From NCBI GenBank assembly GCA_900469345.1, contig UBWZ01000007.1, positions 124,001 to 188,000 on the forward strand: a stretch of DNA of 64,000 nt, written 5' to 3'. Both the position numbers and the translations under genes were made by a program. This stretch comes from Hyphomicrobiales bacterium. Lineage in GTDB: Bacteria; Pseudomonadota; Alphaproteobacteria; Rhizobiales; Rhizobiaceae. The notes beneath the pieces were generated by a model. That model worked only from the letters and a program-made list of their open reading frames with translations. It was not told where the DNA came from and made no database searches. Below, piece after piece: positions 35,651 through 45,606 of the stretch. Numbering within the stretch: the stretch's first letter is position 1; each line of letters begins with the position of its first letter.

Positions 35651-35824
35651 GGCGATCTCTCTGCTTTCCTCATCGGCACTCCCTAACAGGGCCGGCGCCC
35701 TAGCGCTCTAGCTCTGGCGGCATCGGATGTCGAGCAAGCGAAACTGCTGGTGATTTGCGCGGCCTCTTGTCTTTGATGTCGCGCGTGGCAATCTGCCGCC
35801 CGAGCCGATCCGGAGAATGATCCA

Positions 35825-38755
35825 TTGAACCAGGTGTTTCTGCAACGCGCCGCACTTTCCCGGCCCGATGTCACGGCCGAAGACGCCGCCACGCTTCTGG
35901 CGGATCACTTCGGACTGACCGGCCCGATTGTCGAACTCGGCAGCCAGCAGGATCGCAACTACCGGGTCGAGACCTCGGCCGGACGCTTCGTGCTGAAGAT
36001 CTGCCGCGCCGACTACGCCACCATCGAACTGGAGGCGCAGAATGCAGCGCTCGCGCATCTGGCTGCAAAGCAGGGCGCGCCAACGGTTCCTCGGGTGTTT
36101 CAGTCACGGCAGGGTATGGGGATCGTTCCGGTGCGGCTGCGCGGGGACGATTACCAGCTCCGGCTGCTTGATTTCATCGACGGCGAACAGCTGACGCCGC
36201 GCAAGCACCTGCCGGCGATTACTGTATCAACGCTCGGCTCGCTCGGCGGCCGGCTGGCCTCGGCGCTGTCGGATTTCCAGCATCAGGGCCTTGCCCGAGA
36301 TCTCCAGTGGGATCTTCGCCGGGCCCAGCCGGTCGTTCATCATCTGCTGGAGGCGGTGAGGGATCCGCAGCAGAACAACCGCATCGCCGCGGCGGTGGAT
36401 GAGGCAGTGCAGCGGCTGGAACCCTTGCGCCCGGCCTTGCGGCTGCAGGCGATCCACCATGACGTCACCGACGACAATGTGGTGAGCCGGGCCAACGCGC
36501 ACGGCCAGTTGCTGCCGTTCGGGGTGATCGATTTCGGCGATATCGTGCAGGGCTGGTTGGTGGCGGACCTTGCGGTGACCTGCGCCTCGCTGCTGCATCA
36601 TGCGGACGGCGATCCTTTCGTTATCCTGCCGGCGGTCAGCGCCTTCCACGCTCAATGCCCGCTTAACCGGGAGGAGCTACTGGCGCTGTGGCCGCTGATC
36701 CTCGCCCGCGCCGCGGTGCTGGTCGCGAGCAGCGAACAGCAGCTCGCGCTCGACCCGGACAATTCCTATATCCGCGCCAACATCGACCATGAGCGCCTGA
36801 TCCTCGACGTCGCCCTCTCGATACCGCCGGCGGTGATGGAGATTGCCATTGCGCAGAGCGTGGGCATGGACGAGCGGGCGAAGGCACCCATCGAAGCCGC
36901 CCTGCTGCTTCCGCGCGTCGACGCGAGCCGGATCACCACCGTGGCGCTCGATACCGAAAGCACCCTGTTCGACGGCGGGCCTTTGCCCGGTCCGCAACAG
37001 GAAGAGATGCTTCTCCGGTCATCGACAGGGCAGGGACCGCGCGCCACGTGCTACCGCGAATATCGCCTGACACGCAGCGTCTTCCCCTCGCCACAACCGC
37101 CGCAGAGCCTGGCGCTGTTCGTCGATCTGCTTCTGGAAGAGGAGACAGAGGTCGCAGCGCCTTTCGATGGCGTGTTGGAAGTGTCCGGTGAACACGTGCG
37201 CCTGATCGGGGAGCACGCCACGCTTCATCTCTCCGGCTTCGACCTTACGGCAGCTTCTGGGAGTTCGGTCCTCCGAGGCGACAGTCTGGGGTCTGCGGGG
37301 CCCAAGCCGGGAACGCAGGACGACGAGACGCGCCTGCGGGTGCAGCTCTGCCGCGACCAGACCGTTTCGCCGCCGGCCTTCGTCCGGCCTGACCATGCCG
37401 CGGCCTGGGCGGCGCTCTGCCCCTCACCAAAAACCCTGCTCGGCTTCGACTGTGACGCACCGGCTCTTCAGAGCCCGTCGCTTCTTGAGCGACGACAGGC
37501 GCATTTCGCCCGCCCGCAAAAGAACTACTACGCCAACCCGCCGCAGATCGAACGTGGTTTTCGCGAATATCTGATGGACGTCGAAGGACGCACCTATCTC
37601 GACATGGTCAACAATGTCACGATTCTCGGGCATGGCCATCCGAGGCTCGCCGATGCGGTGCACCGCCAGTGGCTGAGGCTCAACACCAACTCGCGTTTCC
37701 ATTATGCGGCCGTGGCGGAGTTTTCCGAACGCTTGTCGGGGCTGGCACCGGAGGGGCTGGACACGGTGTTCCTGGTCAACAGCGGTTCGGAGGCCAACGA
37801 TCTGGCGCTTCGTCTCGCCTGGGCGGCCAGCGGCGCACGCAACATGCTGTGCCTGCTCGAAGGCTATCACGGCTGGTCGGTCGCCAGCGACGCGGTCTCG
37901 ACCTCGATCGCCGACAATCCGCAAGCGCTGACCACAAGGCCGGACTGGGTCCATGCCGTCATGTCGCCCAACACATATCGTGGCCCGTTTCGGGGACCGG
38001 CCTCCACAGGTGACTATGTCGCGGAAGTCTCGAAGGTGCTTGAGGAGCTGGATAGGGCAGGGCAGGGGCTCGCCGGCTTCATTTGCGAGTGCGTGTATGG
38101 CAATGCCGGCGGCATTCCTTTGCCGCCGGGTTATCTGCAAGAGGTCTATGCCATGGTGCGGGCCCGGGGCGGGATCTGCATCGCCGACGAGGTGCAGGTG
38201 GGTTTTGGCCGGCTCGGTCATCATTTCTGGGGCTTCGAGGAGCAGCAGGTCGTGCCGGATATCATCACGGTCGCCAAGGGCATGGGCAACGGCCATCCGC
38301 TCGGCGCCGTCATCACCACAAGGGCGATTGCCGACGCGCTGGAAAAGGAAGGCTACTTCTTCTCGTCCGCCGGCGGCAGTCCGGTCAGCTGCGTGGTCGG
38401 CATGACCGTGCTCGACATCATGCGGGACGAGGGACTGCAGGAGAACGCGCGCCTTGTCGGCGATCACCTGAAGCGGCGGCTGGAAGCGCTCGGGCAGCGC
38501 TTTCCGCTGGTCGGCGCGGTGCACGGCATGGGGCTCTATCTGGGGCTGGAATTCGTGCTGGATCGCGAGACGCTGGCGCCGGCGACCGGCCAAACCGCCG
38601 CCATTTGCGACCGGCTTCTGGAGCTCGGCGTGATCATGCAGCCGACCGGCGATTATCTCAACGTGCTGAAGATCAAGCCGCCGCTCTGCCTTTCGCTGGA
38701 GGGGGCGGATTTCTTCGGGGACATGCTGGAGCGCGTGCTCTCCGAGGGCTGGTAG
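35825..38755 (+). CDS. APH-type kinase / class III aminotransferase fusion
   Basis: A 976-residue protein from a TTG start with GGAGA upstream. The N-terminal half (about 1-330) is a phosphotransferase-like domain with the Brenner motif H211-x-D213-x4-N218 and IDFGD (D236). A central segment (about 420-470, VAAPFDGVLEVSGEHVRL) resembles a biotinyl-lipoyl/M23-like fold. The C-terminal domain (about 555-976) is a class III PLP transaminase with Lys818 in VAKGMGNGHPLG. This combination suggests phosphorylation of an amino alcohol followed by transamination or phospho-lyase chemistry. It is the first gene of the plus-strand amine-catabolic region. Confidence 0.8.
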   Translation: MNQVFLQRAALSRPDVTAEDAATLLADHFGLTGPIVELGSQQDRNYRVETSAGRFVLKICRADYATIELEAQNAALAHLAAKQGAPTVPRVFQSRQGMGIVPVRLRGDDYQLRLLDFIDGEQLTPRKHLPAITVSTLGSLGGRLASALSDFQHQGLARDLQWDLRRAQPVVHHLLEAVRDPQQNNRIAAAVDEAVQRLEPLRPALRLQAIHHDVTDDNVVSRANAHGQLLPFGVIDFGDIVQGWLVADLAVTCASLLHHADGDPFVILPAVSAFHAQCPLNREELLALWPLILARAAVLVASSEQQLALDPDNSYIRANIDHERLILDVALSIPPAVMEIAIAQSVGMDERAKAPIEAALLLPRVDASRITTVALDTESTLFDGGPLPGPQQEEMLLRSSTGQGPRATCYREYRLTRSVFPSPQPPQSLALFVDLLLEEETEVAAPFDGVLEVSGEHVRLIGEHATLHLSGFDLTAASGSSVLRGDSLGSAGPKPGTQDDETRLRVQLCRDQTVSPPAFVRPDHAAAWAALCPSPKTLLGFDCDAPALQSPSLLERRQAHFARPQKNYYANPPQIERGFREYLMDVEGRTYLDMVNNVTILGHGHPRLADAVHRQWLRLNTNSRFHYAAVAEFSERLSGLAPEGLDTVFLVNSGSEANDLALRLAWAASGARNMLCLLEGYHGWSVASDAVSTSIADNPQALTTRPDWVHAVMSPNTYRGPFRGPASTGDYVAEVSKVLEELDRAGQGLAGFICECVYGNAGGIPLPPGYLQEVYAMVRARGGICIADEVQVGFGRLGHHFWGFEEQQVVPDIITVAKGMGNGHPLGAVITTRAIADALEKEGYFFSSAGGSPVSCVVGMTVLDIMRDEGLQENARLVGDHLKRRLEALGQRFPLVGAVHGMGLYLGLEFVLDRETLAPATGQTAAICDRLLELGVIMQPTGDYLNVLKIKPPLCLSLEGADFFGDMLERVLSEGW

Positions 38756-38847
38756 GACAAAAAGAGAGGGGCGAAGACCGGTTGAACTCTGCGGCCGGAT
38801 CGGATTAGCTGGCGCTCCCGCCCCCTCGCAGCGACGAGACGCCTCCC

Positions 38848-40536
38848 ATGACCAAGGCCGAAACGATCATTCTCAACGCCCGCGTGCTGACGCTCGACAA
38901 CGACCATCCACGCGCCGAGGCCGTGGCGCTGGCGAGCGGGCGCATCCTTGCCGTCGGCAGCCGGGCAGAGATCGAGGCGCTCAAGGGGGAGGGCACGCAG
39001 GTCATCGATGCACGGGGCGGAACTGTGCTGCCGGGCTTTTCCGAAAACCACATGCACCTGTTTTCCGGCGCAGCGGAACTGGATCATCTCCAGCTCGCCG
39101 GTGTCTCGGGCCTTACCGGGCTGACCGCCGCCATCAGGGACTATGCCGCCAACAGAGCGCAGGAGAAGGTGCTGTTCGGCCAGGGCGCCGATTACACCAT
39201 CCTCGGGCCGCAGGAGCGCCTGACCCGCCATCATCTCGACGCCGTGCTGCCGGACCAGCCGCTGGTGCTGTTTGCGCCCGATCACCACACCGCCTGGGCC
39301 AATACCTGCGCCCTGGAGCTGGTGGATTTGCTGCAGGGCGCAGAGCTTGGGCCCGGCAACGAGGTTGTCATGGGCGCCGATGGGCTGGCGACCGGCGAGC
39401 TGCGGGAAATGGAGGCCTTCAGCCCGCTGCAGAAGGCCGGCGGTTTCGACCGCTACCGGCTGGGGCTCTCAACCGGCGGCGAGCCGGATCCCTATCCGGA
39501 CGATAATGAATGGGAGACGGACATCGCCGTCATGCGCCGCGGGCTCGACTATTGCGCCCGGCATGGCATTACCACCATCCAGAACATGGACGGCAACCTC
39601 TACCAGTTGGAACTGCTGGCGGAGATCGAAAAGCGGGACGGCTGCCTGCCGTGCCGGGTGACCATCCCTTTCCACTTCAAGAACTTCATGTCGCTCGACA
39701 TGCTGGAAAAGGCCTCCGATCTCACCCGCCGCTTTACCGGCGACTGGCTCTCGTCGGGCTTGGTCAAGGTTTTCTACGACGGCGTTCTGGACAGCTGGAC
39801 GGCGGTCATGGTGGAGCCCTATGCGGACAAGCCGGGCGACTGCGGCGAAGGGCTGTTTACGCCGGAGCGCTTCCGGGAGGTGGCGATCGAAGCGGATCGG
39901 CGCGGTCTGCAGATCGCCGTCCATGCGATCGGCGACGGTGCGGTGCGCGCCGTCCTCGACGGCTACGAGGCGGCGCAGAACGCCAACGGTCGGCGCGACA
40001 GCCGCCACCGTATCGAGCATATCGAAGTGGTCCACCCGGACGACATCTCCCGGTTTGCGGCGCTTGGCGTCACCGCCTCCATGCAGCCGCCGCATCCGCC
40101 CGGTTGCGCCGGCGTGCCGCTGGAGCCGACCGTCTCGCGCATCGGTCGCAAGCGATGGCCGCTGAGCTATGCCTGGCGCACGCTGAAAGACGCAGGTGCC
40201 CACATCTGCTTTGCCTCCGACTGGCCGGTCTCGCCGATCGACCCTCTGGTCGGGATCAAGGCCGCCGTCACGCGCACGCGCTGGGCCGACACGGACCCCG
40301 ACCAGTCCTTCTCGCTGATGGAAGCGCTGTCGGCCTATTGCGTCGAGGGCGCCCGCGCGGAATTCCACGAAGACGACAAAGGCCGGCTGAGGGCTGGCAA
40401 TTTTGCGGACCTCGTCATTCTCGACGGAAACATCGAAGCGGTAGCGCCGGGGGCCCTGCACAGCCTCGGCGTGCGCAAAACGATCTGCGGCGGCCATGTG
40501 ACCTTCAGTTCGGAAAAAATCGACCGGCCCGAATAG
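38848..40536 (+). CDS. YtcJ-like amidohydrolase
   Basis: A 562-residue metal-dependent amidohydrolase. The N-terminal HxH is in SENHMHLF, later HAIGDGAVRA and HRIEHIEV, and a metal Asp in CFASDWPVS. The C-terminal LRAGNFADLVILDGNI matches the amidohydrolase composite domain. YtcJ-like enzymes hydrolyse N-acyl or formamide-like bonds; the substrate is unknown. It follows the aminotransferase fusion by 92 bp, and precedes the polyamine-type ABC operon. Confidence 0.85.
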   Translation: MTKAETIILNARVLTLDNDHPRAEAVALASGRILAVGSRAEIEALKGEGTQVIDARGGTVLPGFSENHMHLFSGAAELDHLQLAGVSGLTGLTAAIRDYAANRAQEKVLFGQGADYTILGPQERLTRHHLDAVLPDQPLVLFAPDHHTAWANTCALELVDLLQGAELGPGNEVVMGADGLATGELREMEAFSPLQKAGGFDRYRLGLSTGGEPDPYPDDNEWETDIAVMRRGLDYCARHGITTIQNMDGNLYQLELLAEIEKRDGCLPCRVTIPFHFKNFMSLDMLEKASDLTRRFTGDWLSSGLVKVFYDGVLDSWTAVMVEPYADKPGDCGEGLFTPERFREVAIEADRRGLQIAVHAIGDGAVRAVLDGYEAAQNANGRRDSRHRIEHIEVVHPDDISRFAALGVTASMQPPHPPGCAGVPLEPTVSRIGRKRWPLSYAWRTLKDAGAHICFASDWPVSPIDPLVGIKAAVTRTRWADTDPDQSFSLMEALSAYCVEGARAEFHEDDKGRLRAGNFADLVILDGNIEAVAPGALHSLGVRKTICGGHVTFSSEKIDRPE

Positions 40537-40617
40537 AAACGTATTGTTAATCGTCAGGCGCTGTGGTCACCTAGCGAAAAGCCGAAAAGGCAGGGAACAG
40601 CAGCTTCATTTGCAACG

Positions 40618-41733
40618 GTGAGTGTGCCGCATATGGCGGAATCGAATGCGGTGGAAATCCGCGACGTCGTGAAAGTCTTCGGGTTCGGCGAATTTGCCTT
40701 TTCGGCCGTCGACCATGCATCCATCGCCATCCGGAAGAACGAGTTCTTCACCCTGCTCGGACCGTCCGGCTGCGGCAAGACCACGCTGCTGCGCCTGATT
40801 GCAGGCTTCGAATATCCGACATCCGGAGAGATCATTCTCAACGGTGAAGACATCGGCACCATGCCGCCGTTCAAGCGGCCGATCAACACGGTGTTCCAGA
40901 GCTATGCGCTGTTTCCGCATATGACGGTGGCGGAGAATATCGGCTTCGGCCTCACCATGCTCGGCCGCCCGAAGCAGGAAGTCCGCGACCGGGTGGCGGC
41001 CATGCTGAAGCTGGTGCGCATGGAAAAGCTCGCCGACCGACGCACGAGCCAGATTTCGGGCGGGCAGCAGCAGCGTGTCGCTCTGGCACGCGCGCTTGCG
41101 CCAAAGCCGAAGGTGCTGCTGCTGGACGAGCCGTTGTCGGCGCTCGACTACAAGCTGCGCAAGGACATGCAGATCGAACTGAAGCGCCTGCAGGCCGAGA
41201 CCGGCATCACCTTCATCTTCGTCACCCATGACCAGGAAGAAGCGCTCACCATGTCGGACCGGATCGCCGTGATGTCGGCCGGCAAGATCCTGCAGGTCGA
41301 TAGCCCGCGCGCCATCTACGACGCGCCGGCCGACCGTTTCGTCGCGGATTTCATCGGCGAGACGAACTTCCTGCGCGGGCGGATCGGCAGCGTGTCCGAC
41401 GGGATCGCCCAGGTGGACACGCCGATGGCAGGGCGCGTCTCGGCCACGCTGCCGCGGGATTTCGTCGCCGAAGGCGACGTCACCGTCGTCTTGCGACCGG
41501 AACACGCGGCACTCTGCGCCGCCGATGAGCCCTCAGGATGCCAGACAACCGGAACGCTCGAGAACATCGTCTATTTCGGCACCGATACGCACTATCATGT
41601 GCGGCTCGGGGACGGGGAGACGCAGTTCATGCTGCGGGAGCAGAACAAGCCGCTGCAGAGACAACGGTTGTCCGTCGGCGACAGGGTCGGCATACGGTTC
41701 GAACCCAATGCCGCCAGGGTGCTGAGGAACTGA
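40618..41733 (+). CDS. PotA-like ABC transporter ATP-binding protein
   Basis: A 371-residue ATPase read from GTG (ATG at 40633 is an alternative; no clear ribosome binding site favours either). Walker A is GPSGCGKTT (48-56), the signature is [14 protein letters not shown], and Walker B is [14 protein letters not shown]-terminal TOBE-like region follows ([12 protein letters not shown]). Together with two permeases and a solute-binding protein it forms a complete spermidine/putrescine-type importer. Confidence 0.9.
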   Translation: MSVPHMAESNAVEIRDVVKVFGFGEFAFSAVDHASIAIRKNEFFTLLGPSGCGKTTLLRLIAGFEYPTSGEIILNGEDIGTMPPFKRPINTVFQSYALFPHMTVAENIGFGLTMLGRPKQEVRDRVAAMLKLVRMEKLADRRTSQISGGQQQRVALARALAPKPKVLLLDEPLSALDYKLRKDMQIELKRLQAETGITFIFVTHDQEEALTMSDRIAVMSAGKILQVDSPRAIYDAPADRFVADFIGETNFLRGRIGSVSDGIAQVDTPMAGRVSATLPRDFVAEGDVTVVLRPEHAALCAADEPSGCQTTGTLENIVYFGTDTHYHVRLGDGETQFMLREQNKPLQRQRLSVGDRVGIRFEPNAARVLRN

Positions 41734-41734
41734 A

Positions 41735-42652
41735 ATGACCCAGCCAGGAACGATCGAAGCCGAACGAAGCCGGGACATCCGAAAACGGTGGCTGCTTTCG
41801 CTTCCGGCGCTGCTGATCGTGCTGCTGGCCGCCACCGGTCCCCTGCTGATCGTGCTGCTCTACTCGTTTCTCACGCCCGGACCCTATGGCGACGTTCTGT
41901 GGAAGGCTTCGCCGGACGGCTGGATCGGCGTCTTCCTGGAAAAGGACATCTTTACCGAAACGCTCTCCCTTGCCGACGCGCACGTTTCGATCTTCGTCCG
42001 CTCGGTGCTGCTGTCGCTGGCAACGACGGTCGTCACCCTGCTATTCGGCTTCCCGACCGCCTATTTCATCGCGACCCGGCCGGAGCGGACCCGCGAGCTC
42101 TGGCTGCTGCTGATCACCATCCCGTTCTGGACCAATCTTCTCATTCGCACCTTCGCCGTGCTGCAGATCATCCGCAACGAAGGCCTGATCAACACGCTGC
42201 TCATGAAGTTCGGGCTGATCGAACGGCCCATCCAGATGCTGTTTACCGACGGCGCGATCCTGACCGGCATGGTCTATGTCTACCTGCCGCTGATGGTGCT
42301 GCCGGTCTATGCCAACCTGGAAAAGCTCGATTTCCGGCTGGTGGAAGCCGCCTACGATCTTTACGCAACGCCTTTCCGCGTCCTGACGAAGATCATCATT
42401 CCGCTTGCCAAGCCGGGACTGATCGCGGGTTCGATCCTGGTCTTCATTCCGGCCCTCGGCGCCTATGTCACGCCGAGCATTCTCGGCGGCGGCAAGAACC
42501 TCATGCTCGGAAATCTGATCGAGCTGCAGTTCGGGCAGGGTCGCAACTGGCCGCTCGGCTCGGCGCTGTCGATCACGCTGATGCTGATCGTGACGGTGGC
42601 GCTGCTTGTCTACGTCCGCAACGTCGGTTCGCAGGAGAAGCGGCATGGCTAG
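41735..42652 (+). CDS. PotB-like ABC transporter permease
   Basis: A 305-residue membrane protein with about six transmembrane segments and the EAA loop (EAAYDLYATPFRVLTKIIIPLAKPG). It starts one base after the ATPase stop. It pairs with the downstream PotC-like permease to form the polyamine-type channel in the inner membrane. Confidence 0.9.
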   Translation: MTQPGTIEAERSRDIRKRWLLSLPALLIVLLAATGPLLIVLLYSFLTPGPYGDVLWKASPDGWIGVFLEKDIFTETLSLADAHVSIFVRSVLLSLATTVVTLLFGFPTAYFIATRPERTRELWLLLITIPFWTNLLIRTFAVLQIIRNEGLINTLLMKFGLIERPIQMLFTDGAILTGMVYVYLPLMVLPVYANLEKLDFRLVEAAYDLYATPFRVLTKIIIPLAKPGLIAGSILVFIPALGAYVTPSILGGGKNLMLGNLIELQFGQGRNWPLGSALSITLMLIVTVALLVYVRNVGSQEKRHG

Positions 42653-43445
42653 ACGGTTCTCCGTACAGCGCCAGACGGGCTTTGCGACGATCGCGATCAT
42701 CTGCTTCTTCGCGCTCTACCTGCCGATCGTGGTGCTGGTCTTCTATGCATTCAACTCGGCCGACTCGCTCTCCTCCTTCCAGGGGCTTTCGCTTCGCTGG
42801 TTCGCCCGGGCCTTCGAAAACCGGCAGGTGATCGATGCGTCGATCCGCTCGCTGCAGATAGCAGCCGTGGCCGCCACCGCCGCGACCATCGCTGCGACCA
42901 TGGCAGCCATCGCCACCACCCGCACCGAGCCCTACCGCGGGCTGACGCTGAAATACGCCTTCATCAACCAGCCGCTCATGGTGCCGGAAATTGTTACCGC
43001 GGTAGCGCTTCTGATCTTCTTTGCGCGCATCAAGATCTGGACCGGCTACAACGGCCTCGGATACCTGATCGCCGCGCACACGGCCTTTTGCGTGCCCTTC
43101 GCCTATCTGCCGATCCGGGCCAGGCTCGAAAACATGGACAGCACGCTGGAGAAGGCGGCGGCCGACCTTTACGCGACGCCCTGGAAGGCCTTCCGCTACG
43201 TGACCCTGCCGCTGCTGTGGCCGGGCATTCTCGCCGGCTTCATGCTGGCCTTCGTGATCTCGCTCGATGACGTCGTGATTACGGAGTTCGTCAAGTCGGC
43301 CGGGCAGGACACCCTGCCGACCTACATGCTTGGCCAGATCCGCCGCACCATCACCCCGGAAATGAATGCGATCTCAGCGCTCTTTCTTCTCTTGTCGATC
43401 TGCGTCGTCATCGTCTTCTTCGTCGTGAACCGAAAACGTGTCTAA
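42645..43445 (+). CDS. PotC-like ABC transporter permease
   Basis: A 266-residue inner-membrane permease with about six transmembrane segments and an EAA-type loop (EKAAADLYATPWKAFRYVTLP). The start at 42645 has AGGAG upstream and overlaps the preceding gene by 8 bp, indicating coupled translation. It belongs to the same importer as the adjacent genes. Confidence 0.9.
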   Translation: MARRFSVQRQTGFATIAIICFFALYLPIVVLVFYAFNSADSLSSFQGLSLRWFARAFENRQVIDASIRSLQIAAVAATAATIAATMAAIATTRTEPYRGLTLKYAFINQPLMVPEIVTAVALLIFFARIKIWTGYNGLGYLIAAHTAFCVPFAYLPIRARLENMDSTLEKAAADLYATPWKAFRYVTLPLLWPGILAGFMLAFVISLDDVVITEFVKSAGQDTLPTYMLGQIRRTITPEMNAISALFLLLSICVVIVFFVVNRKRV

Positions 43446-43467
43446 CAACAAGGAAGGGAACAGAACC

Positions 43468-44502
43468 ATGAAACGCGTACTAGCAGGCCTGGCCGTGACG
43501 GCCGCGGTGTTTGCCCATGCCGGGCTCGCGCAGGCGGCGGGCGAGCTCAACATCTACAACTGGGGCAATTACACCAGCCCCGAGATGATCAAGAAGTTCG
43601 AGGACACCTACAAGGTCAAGGTGACCATCACCGACTATGACAGCAACGACACGGCGCTTGCCAAGGTCCGCCAGGGCGGCTCCGGCTTCGACATGGTGGT
43701 GCCGTCGCAGAACTACATCCCGATCTGGATCTCCGAGGGACTGCTGCTCGAAAGCGACCCGGGCAAGATGGAGAACTTCAAGAACGTTGCCAAGGAATGG
43801 GCCGATCCGGAGTTCGACAAGGGCCGCAAGTACACGGTTCCTTGGGCCATGGGCACGGTCGGCACCGTCGTCAATACGGATGTCTACAAGGGCGACATCA
43901 ACACCTGGGCCATCGTCTTCGACACGCCGGCGGAGCTGAAGGGCAAGGTCAACGTCGTGCCGGAAATGAACGACGTGATGGATGCGGCCGTTCTCTACAA
44001 TGGCGGCAAGAAGTGCACCGGCGACCTTACCATCCTCAAGAAGGTCCGCGACACGCTGGTCAAGGCCAAGCCCAACTGGGTGGCGATGGAATACGGCACG
44101 ATCGAGAAGATGCTTTCGGGCGATTTCGCCGCCTCGAGCGACTGGAACGGCTCGGCACTGCGCCAGCGCCTGAAGAACCCGGCGATCCATTACGGCTATC
44201 CGAAGGAAGGCTTCGTCTTCTGGAGCGACAATCTCGCAATTCTCAAAGATGCGAAGAACGTCGAGAATGCCAAGCTCTTCCAGAACTTCATGATGGATCC
44301 CGAAAATGCCGGCATGAATTCCGGCTTCCACCGCTACGCCAACGGCATTGCCGGCTCCGACAAGTTCATGCCCGCCGACATGAAGGGCGCTCCCGAAATC
44401 GACGTTCCGGCTCAGTTCGCGTCCGTCGGTGTACCGTCCATGACCTGCCCGCCGCAGGTGCAGGAACTCTACACCAAGATCTGGACCGAGCTGCAGAAGT
44501 AA
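43468..44502 (+). CDS. PotD-like periplasmic polyamine-binding protein
   Basis: A 344-residue solute-binding protein. The start at 43468 has AAGGAAGGG upstream and gives a clean signal peptide (MKRVLAGLAVTAAVFAHAGLAQA). The mature part begins AGELNIYNWGNYTSPEMIKKFE, the typical PotD/PotF start. Later segments GFDMVVPSQNYIP and VPWAMGTVGTVVN match. The ligand is a polyamine or another cationic amine. Confidence 0.9.
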   Translation: MKRVLAGLAVTAAVFAHAGLAQAAGELNIYNWGNYTSPEMIKKFEDTYKVKVTITDYDSNDTALAKVRQGGSGFDMVVPSQNYIPIWISEGLLLESDPGKMENFKNVAKEWADPEFDKGRKYTVPWAMGTVGTVVNTDVYKGDINTWAIVFDTPAELKGKVNVVPEMNDVMDAAVLYNGGKKCTGDLTILKKVRDTLVKAKPNWVAMEYGTIEKMLSGDFAASSDWNGSALRQRLKNPAIHYGYPKEGFVFWSDNLAILKDAKNVENAKLFQNFMMDPENAGMNSGFHRYANGIAGSDKFMPADMKGAPEIDVPAQFASVGVPSMTCPPQVQELYTKIWTELQK

Positions 44503-44516
44503 GCTCCCGTCCTTCT

Positions 44517-44543
44517 CGCATCCCGCTTACGTCGCGGGATGCG
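44517..44543 (+). terminator. Stem-loop between the binding-protein gene and the acetylpolyamine amidohydrolase gene
   Basis: CGCATCCCGC and GCGGGATGCG form a perfect 10-bp stem with a 7-nt loop, followed by ATTTCACC. It may give partial termination and stabilise the abundant binding-protein transcript. Confidence 0.55.
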
Positions 44544-44571
44544 ATTTCACCTGCGCCCACGGAAGCCATTC

Positions 44572-45603
44572 ATGAAAACCGTATTCTCTCCCCGCCACCG
44601 CGGCCACGCCGATCAGTTGGAACTGGTTGCCGGTGCCATCGTGCCGGGCTTCGAACTCGTCTCGCGTGCCGAATATGTGTCGGCGCAGGTGCGGGCGGTC
44701 GGGCTGGGTCCGATCCTGCCGCCAGACGAGCATGATCTCGCGACTGCCGCCCGCGTCCATCGTAGCGACTACCTCGATTTCCTGCCGACCATCTGGGACC
44801 GGTGGACCGCGGAGGGGCGCAGCGGCACCGCACTCCCGTTTACCTGGCCGACCCGCGGGCTGCGCGGCGACGTGCCGCCGGAGTTTATCGACGGGCTGCT
44901 CGGCTACTATTCCTTCGACGCCGGCTGCGGCATCGTCGAGGGCTCGTGGGACGCCATCAAGTCGTCCCACGACGTGGCGCTGACCGCCGCAAGCCTGGTG
45001 CAGGGGGTAGAGCGCGCAGTCTTCGCGCTCTGCCGTCCGCCCGGCCACCATGCAGGCGCCGGCTTTATGGGCGGCTACTGCTATATCAACAATGCGGCAG
45101 TGGCCGCCCAGTGGCTGCGCGACAACGGCGCGAAACGGGTGTCGATCCTCGACGTGGACTACCACCACGGCAACGGGACGCAGGACATCTTCTACGCGCG
45201 TTCCGACGTGCAGGTGATCAACCTGCATGCGGACCCGATGCAGGAATATCCCTACTTTCTCGGCCATGCGGACGAGCGCGGCTCAGGAGAAGGGGAGGGC
45301 TTCAATCTCAACTATCCGATGCGCTTCGGCACCGACTGGGAACGCTGGAGCCAGTCGCTTGAGCACGCCTGCGCAGAACTGACAGCCTACTCGCCCGACG
45401 TCGTGGTGGTCTCGCTTGGTGTGGATACCTTCGAAAAAGACCCGATCAGCAAGTTCAAGCTGACCACGCAGGATTTTCCGAAGATCGGGCATCGTATCGC
45501 CGAACTCGGCCTGCCGACCGTCTTTGTAATGGAAGGCGGCTATGCCGTGGCGGAGATTGGCACCAATGCCGTCGGTGTCCTCACCGGCTTCGAGGATGCA
45601 TAA
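44572..45603 (+). CDS. aphA: Acetylpolyamine amidohydrolase (class II HDAC-like)
   Basis: A 343-residue HDAC-fold deacetylase, with the start at 44572 after GGAAG. Zn and catalytic motifs are RPPGHHAGAG, DVDYHHGNGTQ (Zn Asp and His), GVDTFEKDP (Zn Asp) and MEGGY. Family members release acetate from N-acetylputrescine, N-acetylcadaverine and other acetylpolyamines. Placed directly downstream of a polyamine-type importer, it fits uptake and deacetylation of acetylated polyamines as nitrogen and carbon source. Confidence 0.9.
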   Translation: MKTVFSPRHRGHADQLELVAGAIVPGFELVSRAEYVSAQVRAVGLGPILPPDEHDLATAARVHRSDYLDFLPTIWDRWTAEGRSGTALPFTWPTRGLRGDVPPEFIDGLLGYYSFDAGCGIVEGSWDAIKSSHDVALTAASLVQGVERAVFALCRPPGHHAGAGFMGGYCYINNAAVAAQWLRDNGAKRVSILDVDYHHGNGTQDIFYARSDVQVINLHADPMQEYPYFLGHADERGSGEGEGFNLNYPMRFGTDWERWSQSLEHACAELTAYSPDVVVVSLGVDTFEKDPISKFKLTTQDFPKIGHRIAELGLPTVFVMEGGYAVAEIGTNAVGVLTGFEDA

Positions 45604-45606
45604 ACC

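Noticed and set aside
37424..38593. Minus-strand open frame inside the aminotransferase fusion gene
   Set aside because: It overlaps the class III aminotransferase domain, whose motifs are clear in the other strand.
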